DNA of 64,000 nucleotides from assembly GCF_000717335.1 (NCBI RefSeq), contig NZ_JNYZ01000004.1, positions 62,001-126,000 on the forward strand, in the 5' to 3' direction. Positions 9,199 to 20,127 of this stretch are shown piece after piece. The notes under the pieces were generated by a model, which saw nothing but the letters and a program-made list of their open reading frames with translations, did no database searches and was not told where the DNA came from. The DNA is from Amycolatopsis jejuensis (GTDB lineage Bacteria; Actinomycetota; Actinomycetes; Mycobacteriales; Pseudonocardiaceae). The translations under genes and the position numbers were made by a program. The first letter of the stretch is position 1. Every line of letters starts with the position of its first letter.

Positions 9199-9531
9199 TT
9201 GACCCAGGATTCGTCCAGCGCACGATCCCGGACCGTCAGTGTCGACGACACCGGGGTGCGGCGCACGCTCGCCGATGGCAGCGAAGAGGCTGTGACGTGG
9301 TCGGAGCTGCAGTCCGTCATGGTGAGAGTCATCCCCGACGGCCCCTGGAACGAAGACGTCTTCTTCATGCTCGTAGGCAACGACGGCAAGGGCACGGCAG
9401 TCCCGAGCGGCGACCCGGCCGCGGACGCCCTCATCGAACGCCTGCAGACCCTGCCCGGTTTCGACAACGAGAAGTTCATCGAAGCGATGACGACGGACGC
9501 GGATCAGGCTTACGTGGTGTGGCAGAGCTGA
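9199..9531 (+). CDS. Conserved hypothetical protein
   Basis: Soluble protein of 110 aa starting at TTG 9199, with a purine-rich CAGGGAG 5-6 bp upstream. It contains TVSVDDTGVRRTLADGSEE, a WSELQSVMVRVIPDGPWNEDVF core and the end DADQAYVVWQS. The pattern looks like a small alpha/beta domain seen widely in actinomycetes, but I cannot name a function. It is 58 bp downstream of dinG on the same strand and converges on the osmC operon across a repeat region. Confidence 0.75.
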   Translation: MTQDSSSARSRTVSVDDTGVRRTLADGSEEAVTWSELQSVMVRVIPDGPWNEDVFFMLVGNDGKGTAVPSGDPAADALIERLQTLPGFDNEKFIEAMTTDADQAYVVWQS

Positions 9532-9588
9532 GCTGCCACTGCTGCTTCGGGTGGCTGGCTTGATCTGCCGTTCAAGGTATGTCGGGTG

Positions 9589-9830
9589 GCAAAACTGAAC
9601 CGCCGCCCACGCTGAGCCGTGCGGGAGACCGATCCGCCGCGCGGCAAAGTTGAACCGCCACTCACGCTGCGCCGTGCGGGACACCCGATCCGCCGCGCGG
9701 CAAAGCTGAACTGCCGCTCACGCTGCGCCGGGCGGCAGACCGATCCGCCGCTCAAGCAACGTCACGCCGCCAAACTGACCCGCCGCCCACGCTGCGCCGT
9801 GCGGCAGCCCGGATTCGGCGCTCAAGCCAG
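9589..9830. repeat. Four imperfect 55-70 bp tandem repeats
   Basis: Units begin near 9589, 9644, 9700 and 9770, each starting GCAAA or GCCAAA with an (A/T)CTGAAC-like block, then a CACGCTGCGCCGTGCGG core and usually GATCCGCCG. The first three are most alike. They occupy the gap between two converging genes, and the minus-strand open frames here are by-products of the repeat. Confidence 0.75.
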
Positions 9831-9855
9831 GTCGAAGGGCAGATTGCTCCGCCGC

Positions 9856-10253
9856 TCAGCCGGGGAACGTCTCCGTCACCGGGATGGCCTTCTTCAGCGT
9901 CCGGCTCACCGTGCACAACCGCTCGATCGCCCGATCCACCGCGCCCGCCAACGCCTCCCGCTGGGCCGGGTCCAGCGCGGACACGTCGACGTCGAACGCA
10001 AGATGCACCGCGTCCAGCTCCGACGCACCCTCCCGCCGGTCCGCCGTCACGCCCACCCGGAACTTCGCGTCCTCGCCGACCCGGCGCGTGATCAGCTCTT
10101 CCGCCGTCACCGCCGCGCAGCCTGCCGCGGCGATCTGCAGGAGTTCCGCCGGGGAGAAGGCACCTTCCGCGCCGCGGCGACCGATCCGCACCTCCGCGCC
10201 GCGTTCGTTGCGGCCGACGAAGCTGTGCGTGCCCTCGCGCTGTACTTCCAGGG

Positions 10254-10257
<4 letters not shown>
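9856..10257 (-). CDS. OsmC/Ohr family protein
   Basis: Peroxiredoxin-like OsmC-fold protein (133 aa) expected to reduce organic hydroperoxides with paired cysteines. One Cys is in LLQIAAAGCAAVTAEEL and the second in RLCTVSRTLKKAIPV, the spacing of Ohr/OsmC proteins. The N-terminus TLEVQREGTHSFVGRNERGAEV and Gly-rich SPAELL segment also match. The ATG at 10257 overlaps the preceding stop as ATGA, so it is the last gene of a serB-pth2-osmC operon. Confidence 0.88.
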
Positions 10258-12475
<2,218 letters not shown>

Positions 12476-14248
12476 TTACTGCTCGCTCGCGTTGTCCTTG
12501 CTGTGGTCACCCGGCATCGTGGCGTCGACCAGCTTCTGCGACGGCGCGGCGACGTGCTTGGCCTTGCCGAAGAAGCCGATCTCGCCCTCCGCATGGAGCC
12601 GTTCGACCATGTGCGGGTAGTGCAGCTCGAACGCCGGGCGCTCGGACCGGATCCGCGGCAGCTCGGTGAAGTTGTGCCGCGGCGGCGGGCAGGACGTGGC
12701 CCATTCGAGCGAGTTGCCGTAGCCCCACGGGTCGTCGACCGTGACGATTTCGCCGTACCGGTAGCTCTTGAACACGTTCCAGAGGAACGGCAGCGTGGAC
12801 GCCCCGAGGATGTACGCGCCGATCGTGGAGATCGTGTTGAGCGTGGTGAACCCGTCGCTGGCCAGGTAGTCGGCATACCGCCGGGGCATGCCTTCCGCGC
12901 CGAGCCAGTGCTGCACCAGGAAGGTGGTGTGGAAGCCGATGAACGTGGTCCAGAAATGCCACTTCCCGAGCTTCTCGTCCATCATCCGGCCGGTGATCTT
13001 GGGGAACCAGAAGTAGATCCCGGCGAAGGTGGCGAACACGATCGTGCCGTAGAGGACGTAGTGGAAGTGCGCCACCACGAAGTAGCTGTCCGACACGTGG
13101 AAGTCGATCGCGGGCGCGGCCAGCATGATGCCGGTGAGGCCACCGAAGAGGAAGGTGACGATGAAGCCCATCGAGAAGATCATCGGCGTCTCGAAGGACA
13201 GCTGGCCCTTCCACATCGTGCCGATCCAGTTGAAGAACTTCACGCCGGTGGGCACCGCGATGAGGAACGTCATGAAGGAGAAGAACGGCAGCAGCACCGC
13301 GCCGGTGGCGTACATGTGGTGCGCCCACACGGCAACGGACAGGGCCGCGATCGACAGCGTCGCGAAGACCAGGCCCTTGTACCCGAACACGGGTTTTCGG
13401 CTGAAGACCGGGAAAATTTCCGACACGATCCCGAAGAACGGCAGCGCGACGATGTACACCTCGGGATGGCCGAAGAACCAGAAGAGGTGCTGCCAGAGGA
13501 TGACCCCGCCGTTGGCCGGGTCGAAGACGTGCGCGCCCAGATGCCGGTCGGCAAGAAGCCCGAAGAGCGCCGCGGTGAGGATCGGGAACGCGAGCAGGAT
13601 CAGGATGCTCGTGATGAGGATGTTCCAGGTGAAGATGGGCATCCGGTACATCGTCATGCCGGGCGCGCGCAGACAGACCACTGTCGTGATCATGTTGACG
13701 GCGCCCAGGATTGTGCCTAGACCGGACACCGCCAGCCCGGCAATCCATAGATCAGCGCCGACGCCAGGCGAATGGATCGCGTCCGATAGTGGCGTGTAGG
13801 CGAACCAGCCGAAGTCGGCGGCACCACCCGGGGTGAGGAAGCCGGACAGCACGATGAGGCTGCCGAAGAGGAAGAGCCAGAACGAGAACGCGTTGAGCCG
13901 CGGGAACGCCACGTCCGGCGAGCCGATCTGCAGCGGCAGGATGAAGTTCGCGAAGCCGAACAGGCTCGGCGTGGCGTACAGCAGCAGCATCACCGTGCCG
14001 TGCATGGTGAACAGCTGGTTGTACTGCTCCTGCGACAGGAACTGCTGCCCCGGCTGGGCGAGCTCCGTGCGGATCAGCATGGCCATCGCGCCGCCGACCA
14101 TGAAGAAGGCGAATGACGCGACCAGGTACATGATCCCGATCTGCTTGTGGTCCGTCGTGCGGAACAACCGCAGCAGGTACGAACCCTTTACCGACTCGCG
14201 CGCGGGATACGGGCGCGTGGCGATCGGCTTCGGGGCTACGGCCGTCAC
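12476..14248 (-). CDS. ctaD: Cytochrome c oxidase subunit I CtaD
   Basis: Catalytic subunit of the aa3-type oxidase (590 aa, 12 membrane helices). Visible ligands are the heme a His in [10 protein letters not shown], the HPEVY motif with His-Tyr cross-link for CuB ([12 protein letters not shown]), the HH pair in WAHHMYATG, and HFHYVLYG for the heme irons. I choose GTG 14248 ([13 protein letters not shown]) because GGAGG lies five bases upstream; ATG 14263 would be a five-residue extension. Followed by a strong terminator, then serB. Confidence 0.96.
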   Translation of the reverse strand: MTAVAPKPIATRPYPARESVKGSYLLRLFRTTDHKQIGIMYLVASFAFFMVGGAMAMLIRTELAQPGQQFLSQEQYNQLFTMHGTVMLLLYATPSLFGFANFILPLQIGSPDVAFPRLNAFSFWLFLFGSLIVLSGFLTPGGAADFGWFAYTPLSDAIHSPGVGADLWIAGLAVSGLGTILGAVNMITTVVCLRAPGMTMYRMPIFTWNILITSILILLAFPILTAALFGLLADRHLGAHVFDPANGGVILWQHLFWFFGHPEVYIVALPFFGIVSEIFPVFSRKPVFGYKGLVFATLSIAALSVAVWAHHMYATGAVLLPFFSFMTFLIAVPTGVKFFNWIGTMWKGQLSFETPMIFSMGFIVTFLFGGLTGIMLAAPAIDFHVSDSYFVVAHFHYVLYGTIVFATFAGIYFWFPKITGRMMDEKLGKWHFWTTFIGFHTTFLVQHWLGAEGMPRRYADYLASDGFTTLNTISTIGAYILGASTLPFLWNVFKSYRYGEIVTVDDPWGYGNSLEWATSCPPPRHNFTELPRIRSERPAFELHYPHMVERLHAEGEIGFFGKAKHVAAPSQKLVDATMPGDHSKDNASEQ

Positions 14249-14386
14249 TCCTGCCTCCAACACTGCAACCTTGTGGTGGTCAATCGTCCGGGTCGCTCGG
14301 GGCCAGGCGGGCCTGGATCCGGGCGGTTAGGGGGATCGTAGCCCTCGGTACCGACAGTCGCTCGCACCGGCTGCTCAGATCACCGC

Positions 14387-14737
14387 ATGGCAGCCCCATT
14401 CCACGCCGTGGCGGTCTCCGCCGCGCTCGCCACCGGCCGGGTGCGCGGACTGCCTGCCGGTTCCGCGGAGGTCATCCGTGAGCACTCGAACGTGCTGGTG
14501 AGGATGGGTCCGCTGGCGGCGCGCGTACCCGCGGTGAGGCGGCTGCTGCGGCGACCCGGTTCTCGTACGATGTCGTCGCCTCGGCCTTCGTCACCGAGCG
14601 TGGTGTGCGCGTCGTCTCACCTGCCGTGGATCCCCCGGCCGGGCACTGTTTCGTCGCGGGGCGACCGGTCACGCTCTGGCACTGGATGCCGCGCGATCCG
14701 GATCATGGTGATTTGCCGGACGCGTACTTCAGGGGTA
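14387..14737 (+). pseudogene. Phosphotransferase (APH family) remnant, frameshifted and truncated
   Basis: The first frame from ATG 14387 gives GSAEVIREHSNVLVRMGPLAARV. After a shift near 14527 another frame continues with ATRFSYDVVASAFVTERG, VRVVSPAVDPPAG and GRPVTLWHWMP. Together these follow the N-lobe of actinomycete aminoglycoside-phosphotransferase-like kinases. The catalytic lobe is missing and the sequence ends in the opposing hydrolase gene. Both frames keep GC-rich third positions, so the damage is fairly recent. Confidence 0.7.
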
Positions 14738-15463
14738 CCAGCCGAGGATCGCTTCGACCACGCCGGTCGGGTCTTCCAGCGGCGTCATGTGGCCGACGTC
14801 AGGCAGCACGACGAGCGTTGCTCCGGGCAGCGCGTCGACCATCGTGTTCGCGGCCTCGATCGGCGTGGTCGCGTCACGCTCCCCCACGATCACGAGCGCT
14901 GGCACGGCTGTCTCGCGAAGCAGGTCGACGGAATCGGGACGCGTACGCATCGCGCGGGCCGCCCAGGCGACACCTGTGGGTGGTTGGGAGTCGATGAGTT
15001 CGCGTACGCGCGCTACGACGGCTTCGGGCGCACTGTCGGCGACAAGGATCGGCAGGTTGGCGTCGGCGAGCCAGGCAGTCCCTTCGGCGTCGACGCGGTC
15101 CGCTACGTCGAGCCGGGTCTGCGCGGCCTCGGGCGTGTCCGCAGTGGCTTTGGTGTCGATGAGGACGAGACCGCCGACGCGTTCGGGCGCCGCGCGGAGG
15201 ACGGCCATCGCGACGTAACCGCCCATCGCACAGCCGCCGAGGACGACCTGGTCGAGCTCGAGCTTGTCGAGAAGCGCGACAACGTCGCGGGCCGCGTCGG
15301 CGAGGTCCGGTTCGGCGGTGGTGTCGGGTAGCGGGCTCCGGCCGAGGCCTCGTTGGTCCGGTGTGATGACCCGGAGGCGTTCCGCGAGCGGCGCGCGGAC
15401 CGGGTCCCACATGCGGGCGTCGAGCGGGAAGGCGTGCAGGAGCACCAACGGCAGTTCGGTCAT
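14729..15463 (-). CDS. Alpha/beta hydrolase lacking the nucleophile serine
   Basis: Alpha/beta hydrolase of 244 aa (LLHAFPLDARMWDPV at the N-terminus), similar to enol-lactone hydrolases and RsbQ-like proteins. The acid (VGERDATTP) and His (DVGHMTPLE) of the triad are present. The nucleophile elbow reads VVLGGCAMGGYVAMAV, so Ala79 stands where Ser is expected. The codon is GCG, one base from TCG. The rest of the protein is intact, so it is either a recently inactivated enzyme, a non-catalytic member or a read error. Function not assigned. Confidence 0.85.
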   Translation of the reverse strand: MTELPLVLLHAFPLDARMWDPVRAPLAERLRVITPDQRGLGRSPLPDTTAEPDLADAARDVVALLDKLELDQVVLGGCAMGGYVAMAVLRAAPERVGGLVLIDTKATADTPEAAQTRLDVADRVDAEGTAWLADANLPILVADSAPEAVVARVRELIDSQPPTGVAWAARAMRTRPDSVDLLRETAVPALVIVGERDATTPIEAANTMVDALPGATLVVLPDVGHMTPLEDPTGVVEAILGWYP

Positions 15464-15512
15464 GGCGGCATTGTGGCGGTTTTTGTCGGTGGTCGTGGTT
15501 AGGGTCGGAGGG

Positions 15513-16025
15513 GTGAGGGAGATCGTGACGGAACGGCTGGTGCTGCGGCCGTTCGTGGAAGCCGACCGGCAGGCCGTGGTGGACATCCAGACCGACCCGC
15601 GGACGAACCGGTTCAACCCGGACCCGCCGGACGTCGCGGGCACGCTGCTCGTTTTCGACAGCTGGCTCGCACATTGGGCGGAGTTCGGGTACGGGTACCT
15701 GGCAGTCCGGGAACGAGGCAGTCCGGAGGTTCCGGACGGGGCTGACGTGATCGGCATGACGGGAGTCCGGGTGCGGGACTTCCACGGCGAGAAGGTGCTG
15801 AACCTGGCGTACCGCTTCCGCCCGTCGGCGTGGGGAAAGGGCTACGCGGAGGAGGCCACGCGAGCGGCGGTGGAGTGGGCAGAACGCGAGGTGGCGGGGG
15901 TGCCGGTGCTGATCAGTGTCGCGGTGGCGAACAAGCCGTCACTGCGAGTGGTGGAGAAGCTGGGCTTCAGGGAGTACGTGGAGGAGGACTACGAGGGGGC
16001 ACTTTCGCGGCATTTCCGCCGGTGA
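15513..16025 (+). CDS. GNAT family N-acetyltransferase (RimJ/RimL-like)
   Basis: Acetyl-CoA-dependent acetyltransferase of about 170 aa. It starts VREIVTERLVLRPFVEADR, typical of the RimJ/RimL subgroup. It has the acetyl-CoA loop in FRPSAWGKGYAEEATRAAV and the late VANKPSLRVVEKLGFREYVEE. GTG 15513 is used here; GTG 15525 (VTERLVLRP) with AGGGAG in front is a good alternative. The substrate is unknown. It is divergent from the hydrolase at 14729-15463. Confidence 0.88.
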   Translation: MREIVTERLVLRPFVEADRQAVVDIQTDPRTNRFNPDPPDVAGTLLVFDSWLAHWAEFGYGYLAVRERGSPEVPDGADVIGMTGVRVRDFHGEKVLNLAYRFRPSAWGKGYAEEATRAAVEWAEREVAGVPVLISVAVANKPSLRVVEKLGFREYVEEDYEGALSRHFRR

Positions 16026-16080
16026 GGGTTTGCGGTGGATCGGGTTGTGGCTGGGCTGGGGTGTCGCCTGAGCATGGCTG

Positions 16081-16256
16081 GGGCTGAGCCGGGATTGCAG
16101 CCGGGCCGGGGTTGCCGCAGAGCCCGGCTGAGCCGGGATTGCAGCCAGGTCGGGGTTGCCGCAGAGCCGGGCTGGGCTGGGATTGCGGCCGGGTCGGGGT
16201 TGCCGCAGAGCCGGGCTGAGCCGGGGCTGCGGCCGGGCCGAGGTCGCGGCCGGGAT
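16081..16256. repeat. 44-bp tandem repeat, four copies
   Basis: Units start at 16081, 16125, 16169 and 16213, an exact 44-bp period for the first three. The consensus opens GGGCTGAGCCGGGATTGCAG and closes GGGGTTGCCGCAGAGCC. The fourth copy decays near 16256. Because 44 is not a multiple of three, each copy is read in a new frame, so the array is unlikely to encode protein. It lies between converging genes. Confidence 0.9.
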
Positions 16257-16288
16257 GGGGCAACCATCGCCTCCGGGCACTGCACCGT

Positions 16289-16594
16289 TCACCGGCGGCG
16301 GTTGGGGCGGCGGCGGGTTCTGGCGTCCCAGCAAGGGCGGTGCCAGTGGCGGCGGTCGGCGACCGAGCCGGTTTCGTCGGCGGGCCATACGACTACGTGT
16401 GGGGTGCCCGGGCGGATTTCGTGGTCGCAGCCTGGGCAGCGGTAGGTTTTCGTGGCGTGGGAGCCCGGTACGGTCCGGACCAGCCAGTCGCCGTCCGGGC
16501 CCGATTCGGCTTGTGCCCAGCCGCTGGTTGTGCCCGGGTCGGGGCGTTCGTCCCGGCTGCGACGGCCGCGGCCGGGGAGATTGCGTCGGGGCAC
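16289..16594 (-). CDS. Conserved actinobacterial zinc-binding-like protein
   Basis: Small basic protein (101 aa) from GTG 16594 (VPRRNLPGRGRRSRDERPD). The middle DGDWLVRTVPGSHATKTYRC is followed by CPGCDHEIRPGTPHVVVWP, and RHWHRPCWDAR comes near the end. CPGC and the H/C-rich end look like a treble-clef zinc site. It resembles a widespread streptomycete family often labelled ATP/GTP-binding, a label I do not trust. Longer frames upstream lack this conservation. Function unknown. Confidence 0.75.
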   Translation of the reverse strand: MPRRNLPGRGRRSRDERPDPGTTSGWAQAESGPDGDWLVRTVPGSHATKTYRCPGCDHEIRPGTPHVVVWPADETGSVADRRHWHRPCWDARTRRRPNRRR

Positions 16595-16795
16595 GGGTAA
16601 AACGGTAACCGGCCGTCGATCATGGGGTGGGGTGGGCCAACAAGTGCGGGAATGGCTGACTGAGGGAACGGCCCGCCGAGGGAATAGCTGGCCGAGGAAA
16701 GTGGCCCGCCAAGGCACGGTGCGGTGGGCGGCAAGAGAACGACGGCACGAGCAAAAGGCGACGGAGACCGCCCACCCACCGGAGGGACGGGTCCG

Positions 16796-17487
16796 TCAAC
16801 CACCCAACGCTGCCATGCCGCCTAGTGCCGGGAGGACTGCGCCGTTCACGTAACTCGCGTTCGGGGAGGCCAAGAAGGCGATCACCTCGGCGATTTCCTG
16901 GGCCTCGGCCAGGCGTTGCAGGGCTACCGCTCAGCCGGCTGCTTCGAAGGCGTCTCCAAAAGCTGCCTGCGCGTCGGGCCGGCTGTTACGGCGTCACGCA
17001 TACTCCGGACGGGCCGAATTCTGCTGCCCACGTCCTCGTCAGCGACTCCAGAGAGCGACCTTCGACGCGCCGTACACCCCGTTTCCCGCGCCGGGGACCG
17101 ATGCCGCGCCGCTGCGCACGTTCACCGCTGCGCCGCGAGCTCGGCGGACCATGCCTGGCACCAATGCCTGTACCAGCAGGAACGGTGACCAGAGGTTGAC
17201 CTCGACGTGGTCGTCGAAGGAGGTGTCTGCGGTGGAGGCGAAGCGGAAGATCCCCGCGTTGTTCACCAGGACGTCGACCTCACCGGCTGCGGCGGCCAAG
17301 CGGCGGACCTCCGCCGGGGCGGCCAGGTCGGCGCGTTCGAAGCGGGCACAGCGGAACGGATCCTCGCGGAGGATTCCGGCCACGCGCGGGGTCGCGACCG
17401 TGGAGTAAGACGTCCAATCCCTCGAGCAGCCAGTATGACTCGGCCGATGCCCGCGGTGGCGCCGGTGACCAGGGCTACCGGGGGCAC
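16796..17487 (-). pseudogene. Decayed short-chain dehydrogenase/reductase gene
   Basis: SDR pieces follow one another on the minus strand in different frames. GTG 17487 begins PPVALVTGATAGIGR (cofactor loop). Next come GEVDVLVNNAGIFRF (NNAG), then GNGVYGASKVAL (YxxxK), and finally EIAEVIAFLASPNASYVNG with the end GGMAALGG. At least three frameshifts, internal stops and a lost segment after TGxxxGIG make it non-functional. It adjoins the phosphodiesterase gene upstream. Confidence 0.85.
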
Positions 17488-17574
17488 GGTGGATCTCCAA
17501 TCGAAGCCGGGACGAACCCCACGAAAGACCATCACAGCGAAGATCGGCAAAGGACATTGCCGAAATGGCAAAGA

Positions 17575-18705
17575 TCAGCCCTGCGCAAGCGCGAGTGGTA
17601 CCAGCTGCTCCCCCTCGGTCAGTGACCCGTGCTGGCCGATCAGGCTTGACTCCATGGCCTCCGCCAGCTCGCGGACCATGCCGAACGTCCCCGTCGCCGC
17701 TGCGACGACGTCGCCGATTCTCGGGCGTACTCGGTCGCTCACTGAGGTGCCGAACCAGCCTGCGGCGATTGCCTCGTCTCGCGGTAGCACCCACGCTCGC
17801 GGGCCCAGCACCGAGCGCCACGCGGCGAGGACGTCGGGCGTTGCGCCAGGCTCGGTGTACACATGGCGGGCCCGTACCTCGCCGCCGAAGGCTCGGACGC
17901 CTTCCAGCAGGTCGGGCGTGTCTTCCAAGTTCAGCTTTTCCGACACCGCCACCATTCCGTGGTCCGCGACCACCGCAAGCAACGCACCGGCGGGCAGACC
18001 GTCCACAATGGACTCCACCAGACGGTCGACGTGCTGCAGCTGGATCCGCCACGCGAGCGAGCCCGGGCCGTACAGGTGCCCCAGCAGGTCGAGTTCGCTG
18101 TGGTACGCATAGCAAAACGCCCGTGACGACAGGACTTCCAACGTCCGTGCGGCGAGGTCGCCCAGCGCGTGTACTCCGGCGTACCTCGCACCGCCCTGCG
18201 TCGCCTGAGTCATGGCGGTGTTGGCGAAGTGTGCGGACGACACCACGGCAGTGTCGAGCCCGGCCGCGGCGGCGCGTTCGAACGTCGTCGGCAGGGGCTG
18301 GACCTCGCGGGGTGGCAGCGCGCCCCGCAGGTCGCTGCCGTCTTCGTGCGAGCGCCAGCGCAGCGCGTTCAGCACCCCCGCGCCCGGCACCTCGAAGGTG
18401 TACCCGACCATCCCGTGCTCGCCCGACGCCAAGCCGGTGCCGATGGCCGCGAGCCCGGCCGCCGTCGTCGACGGGAAGCCGACCCGGAGCGGGCGGCGGG
18501 CGAGTTCGGTGAGCACCGGCGCGTCGGCGGCGTGTTCGGCGAGCAGCTGCCAGCCGAGGCCGTCGATCAGGAGCACGCACGCGCTTCTCGCTTCCGGCAG
18601 CTCCAGCCCACCCCCTTCGCCGGGCACGCCGAGCGAGCCGAGCAGTGCAGGAACGACCTGGCCGAGGTGCGGGAGATCCGCGAACTGGGGCACATCCACC
18701 CACAC
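17575..18705 (-). CDS. Alkaline phosphatase superfamily phosphodiesterase
   Basis: Type I phosphodiesterase/nucleotide pyrophosphatase-like protein (about 376 aa). Metal and nucleophile motifs are LLIDGLGW, FPSTTAAGLAAIGTG with a Thr nucleophile, SELDLLGHLYGPG and VVADHGMV. No signal peptide is evident from the preferred GTG 18705 (VWVDVPQF); a frame open to 18753 would overlap the divergent FmdB gene. The substrate is unknown; related actinomycete proteins are annotated only as nucleotide pyrophosphatases. Confidence 0.85.
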   Translation of the reverse strand: MWVDVPQFADLPHLGQVVPALLGSLGVPGEGGGLELPEARSACVLLIDGLGWQLLAEHAADAPVLTELARRPLRVGFPSTTAAGLAAIGTGLASGEHGMVGYTFEVPGAGVLNALRWRSHEDGSDLRGALPPREVQPLPTTFERAAAAGLDTAVVSSAHFANTAMTQATQGGARYAGVHALGDLAARTLEVLSSRAFCYAYHSELDLLGHLYGPGSLAWRIQLQHVDRLVESIVDGLPAGALLAVVADHGMVAVSEKLNLEDTPDLLEGVRAFGGEVRARHVYTEPGATPDVLAAWRSVLGPRAWVLPRDEAIAAGWFGTSVSDRVRPRIGDVVAAATGTFGMVRELAEAMESSLIGQHGSLTEGEQLVPLALAQG

Positions 18706-18745
18706 AGCTTCCCACCAACCCGCCTCGGCAGCGATAATCACCACC

Positions 18746-18955
18746 ATGCCCACCTACGCGTACCGCTGCCGCGACTGCACCGGCACCTTCGAACTGCAGC
18801 GTCCGATGAGCGAGTCGAGCGCGCCGGCGCGGTGCCCCGAAGGCCACACCGACACGGTCAAGCTGCTCACCACCGTCGCGCTCACCGGCGCGTCGGCCGC
18901 CCCCGCCCCGTCCGGAGGCGGCGGTGGTTGCTGCGGAGGCGGCTGCTGCGGCTGA
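18746..18955 (+). CDS. FmdB-family zinc ribbon protein
   Basis: Regulatory zinc-ribbon protein of 69 aa: MPTYAYRCRDCTGTFELQRP with CxxC, then CPEGH as the second half of the site. The C-terminus is a Gly-rich tail ending GGGGCCGGGCCG, adding four cysteines that may bind metal separately. It is divergent from the phosphodiesterase and ends just before the converging lyase gene. Role unknown. Confidence 0.88.
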   Translation: MPTYAYRCRDCTGTFELQRPMSESSAPARCPEGHTDTVKLLTTVALTGASAAPAPSGGGGGCCGGGCCG

Positions 18956-20068
18956 TCAAGAACTCTTCAACGCCTGATCCAGATCCAGCCACAGATCCTC
19001 GACGTCCTCCAGCCCGGCCGACAGCCGCAGCAGGCCGTGCGTGATCCCGGAGCCGGTGCGGTCGTCCTCGGCCACGATCCGGTGCGTCAGCGACGCCGGG
19101 TGCTGGACCAGCGTGTCGACGCTGCCCAGGCTCACCGCGGGCGTGATCAGCCGGACCGCGCCCACCACCGCATGCGGATCGCCGGTCACCTCGAAGGCGA
19201 CCAGCGGTCCGCCCAGCTTCGGATAATGCACGACGCGCACCGCGGGATGCGTAGCCAGCCGCGACGCCAGCACGGCAGCCGTCTCCGACGCGGCTTTCAC
19301 GCGCAGCGGCAACGTTGACAGCCCTCGCAGCAGCAGGTACCCGGCCAGCGGATGCAGTACGCCGCCAGTCGCGAAGCGCAGTGACCGCAGCCGCGCAGCT
19401 TCCTCCGCGTCGCACGCGACCACGCCACCCATCACGTCACCGTGTCCACCGAGGAACTTCGTGGCGCTGTGCAACACCATCCGCGCGCCGAGCCGCCCTG
19501 GACGCTGCAGCACCGGTGTCGCGAAGGTGTTGTCGACGAGCACCGGAACGTCACCGGCCACCTCAGCCAGCGCGGCAATGTCGAGTTCGCTCAACGTCGG
19601 GTTCGCCGGGGTCTCCACGAAAACCAGGCCGGTATCTGGTCGGAGCGCAGCTGCCACCTCGTCCGGAGAAGCCCAGGTGACCTCCGTGCCGAGCAGGCCG
19701 GTCGTCAGCAGGTGATCCGTGCAGCCATACAGCGGCCGTACCCCGACGACGTGCCGTTTCCCTTGCGACACCGCGGAAAGCAAGCAAGCCGACACCGCAG
19801 CCATGCCACTCGCGAACGCCACCGCGTGGTCGAAGCCCTCCAGTTCCGCGAGCGCCTCTTCGAAGCGCGCGACGGTCGGGTTGCCGATCCGGCCGTAAAT
19901 ACCGGTGACGTCCGCGCCCGCGGCGAACTCGTCGATGCGGCGAGCCTCCGCCGCGCTGTCCCGCGCGGGGTAGGTGGTGGAGAAGTCGAGCGGGACGGCG
20001 TGCAGGCCGAGGTCGGCGAGATCGTCGCGACCGGCGTGGACGGCTCGGGTGCGCAAGGCGGAAGTCAT
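18956..20068 (-). CDS. Probable methionine gamma-lyase (Cys/Met metabolism PLP enzyme)
   Basis: Trans-sulfuration family enzyme of 370 aa. PLP contacts include YGRIGNPT, ASGMAAVSA and the lysine in HSATKFLGGHGDVMGG. The active-site loop is PLYGCTDHL. The Cys after Tyr-Gly matches the Cys116 position that marks methionine gamma-lyases, where gamma-synthases and cystathionine lyases usually have Gly (family knowledge). A divergent Lrp-type regulator 60 bp away recalls the mdeA-mdeR pair of Pseudomonas. Cystathionine gamma-lyase or gamma-synthase remain possible. Start MTSALRTRAVHAG, ATG 20068. Confidence 0.8.
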   Translation of the reverse strand: MTSALRTRAVHAGRDDLADLGLHAVPLDFSTTYPARDSAAEARRIDEFAAGADVTGIYGRIGNPTVARFEEALAELEGFDHAVAFASGMAAVSACLLSAVSQGKRHVVGVRPLYGCTDHLLTTGLLGTEVTWASPDEVAAALRPDTGLVFVETPANPTLSELDIAALAEVAGDVPVLVDNTFATPVLQRPGRLGARMVLHSATKFLGGHGDVMGGVVACDAEEAARLRSLRFATGGVLHPLAGYLLLRGLSTLPLRVKAASETAAVLASRLATHPAVRVVHYPKLGGPLVAFEVTGDPHAVVGAVRLITPAVSLGSVDTLVQHPASLTHRIVAEDDRTGSGITHGLLRLSAGLEDVEDLWLDLDQALKSS

Positions 20069-20115
20069 GGTCGCCACGGTCGGTCAATCACCGGGCCGGA
20101 CGCAACATGATCGGA

Positions 20116-20121
20116 TAGAAT
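20116..20121 (+). promoter_or_regulatory. Probable -10 box of the lrp-type gene, leaderless
   Basis: TAGAAT ends six bases before the ATG at 20128, with no ribosome-binding site between. The 59-bp gap to the divergent lyase gene must hold both promoters and any Lrp operator. Confidence 0.55.
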
Positions 20122-20127
20122 TCGGCA

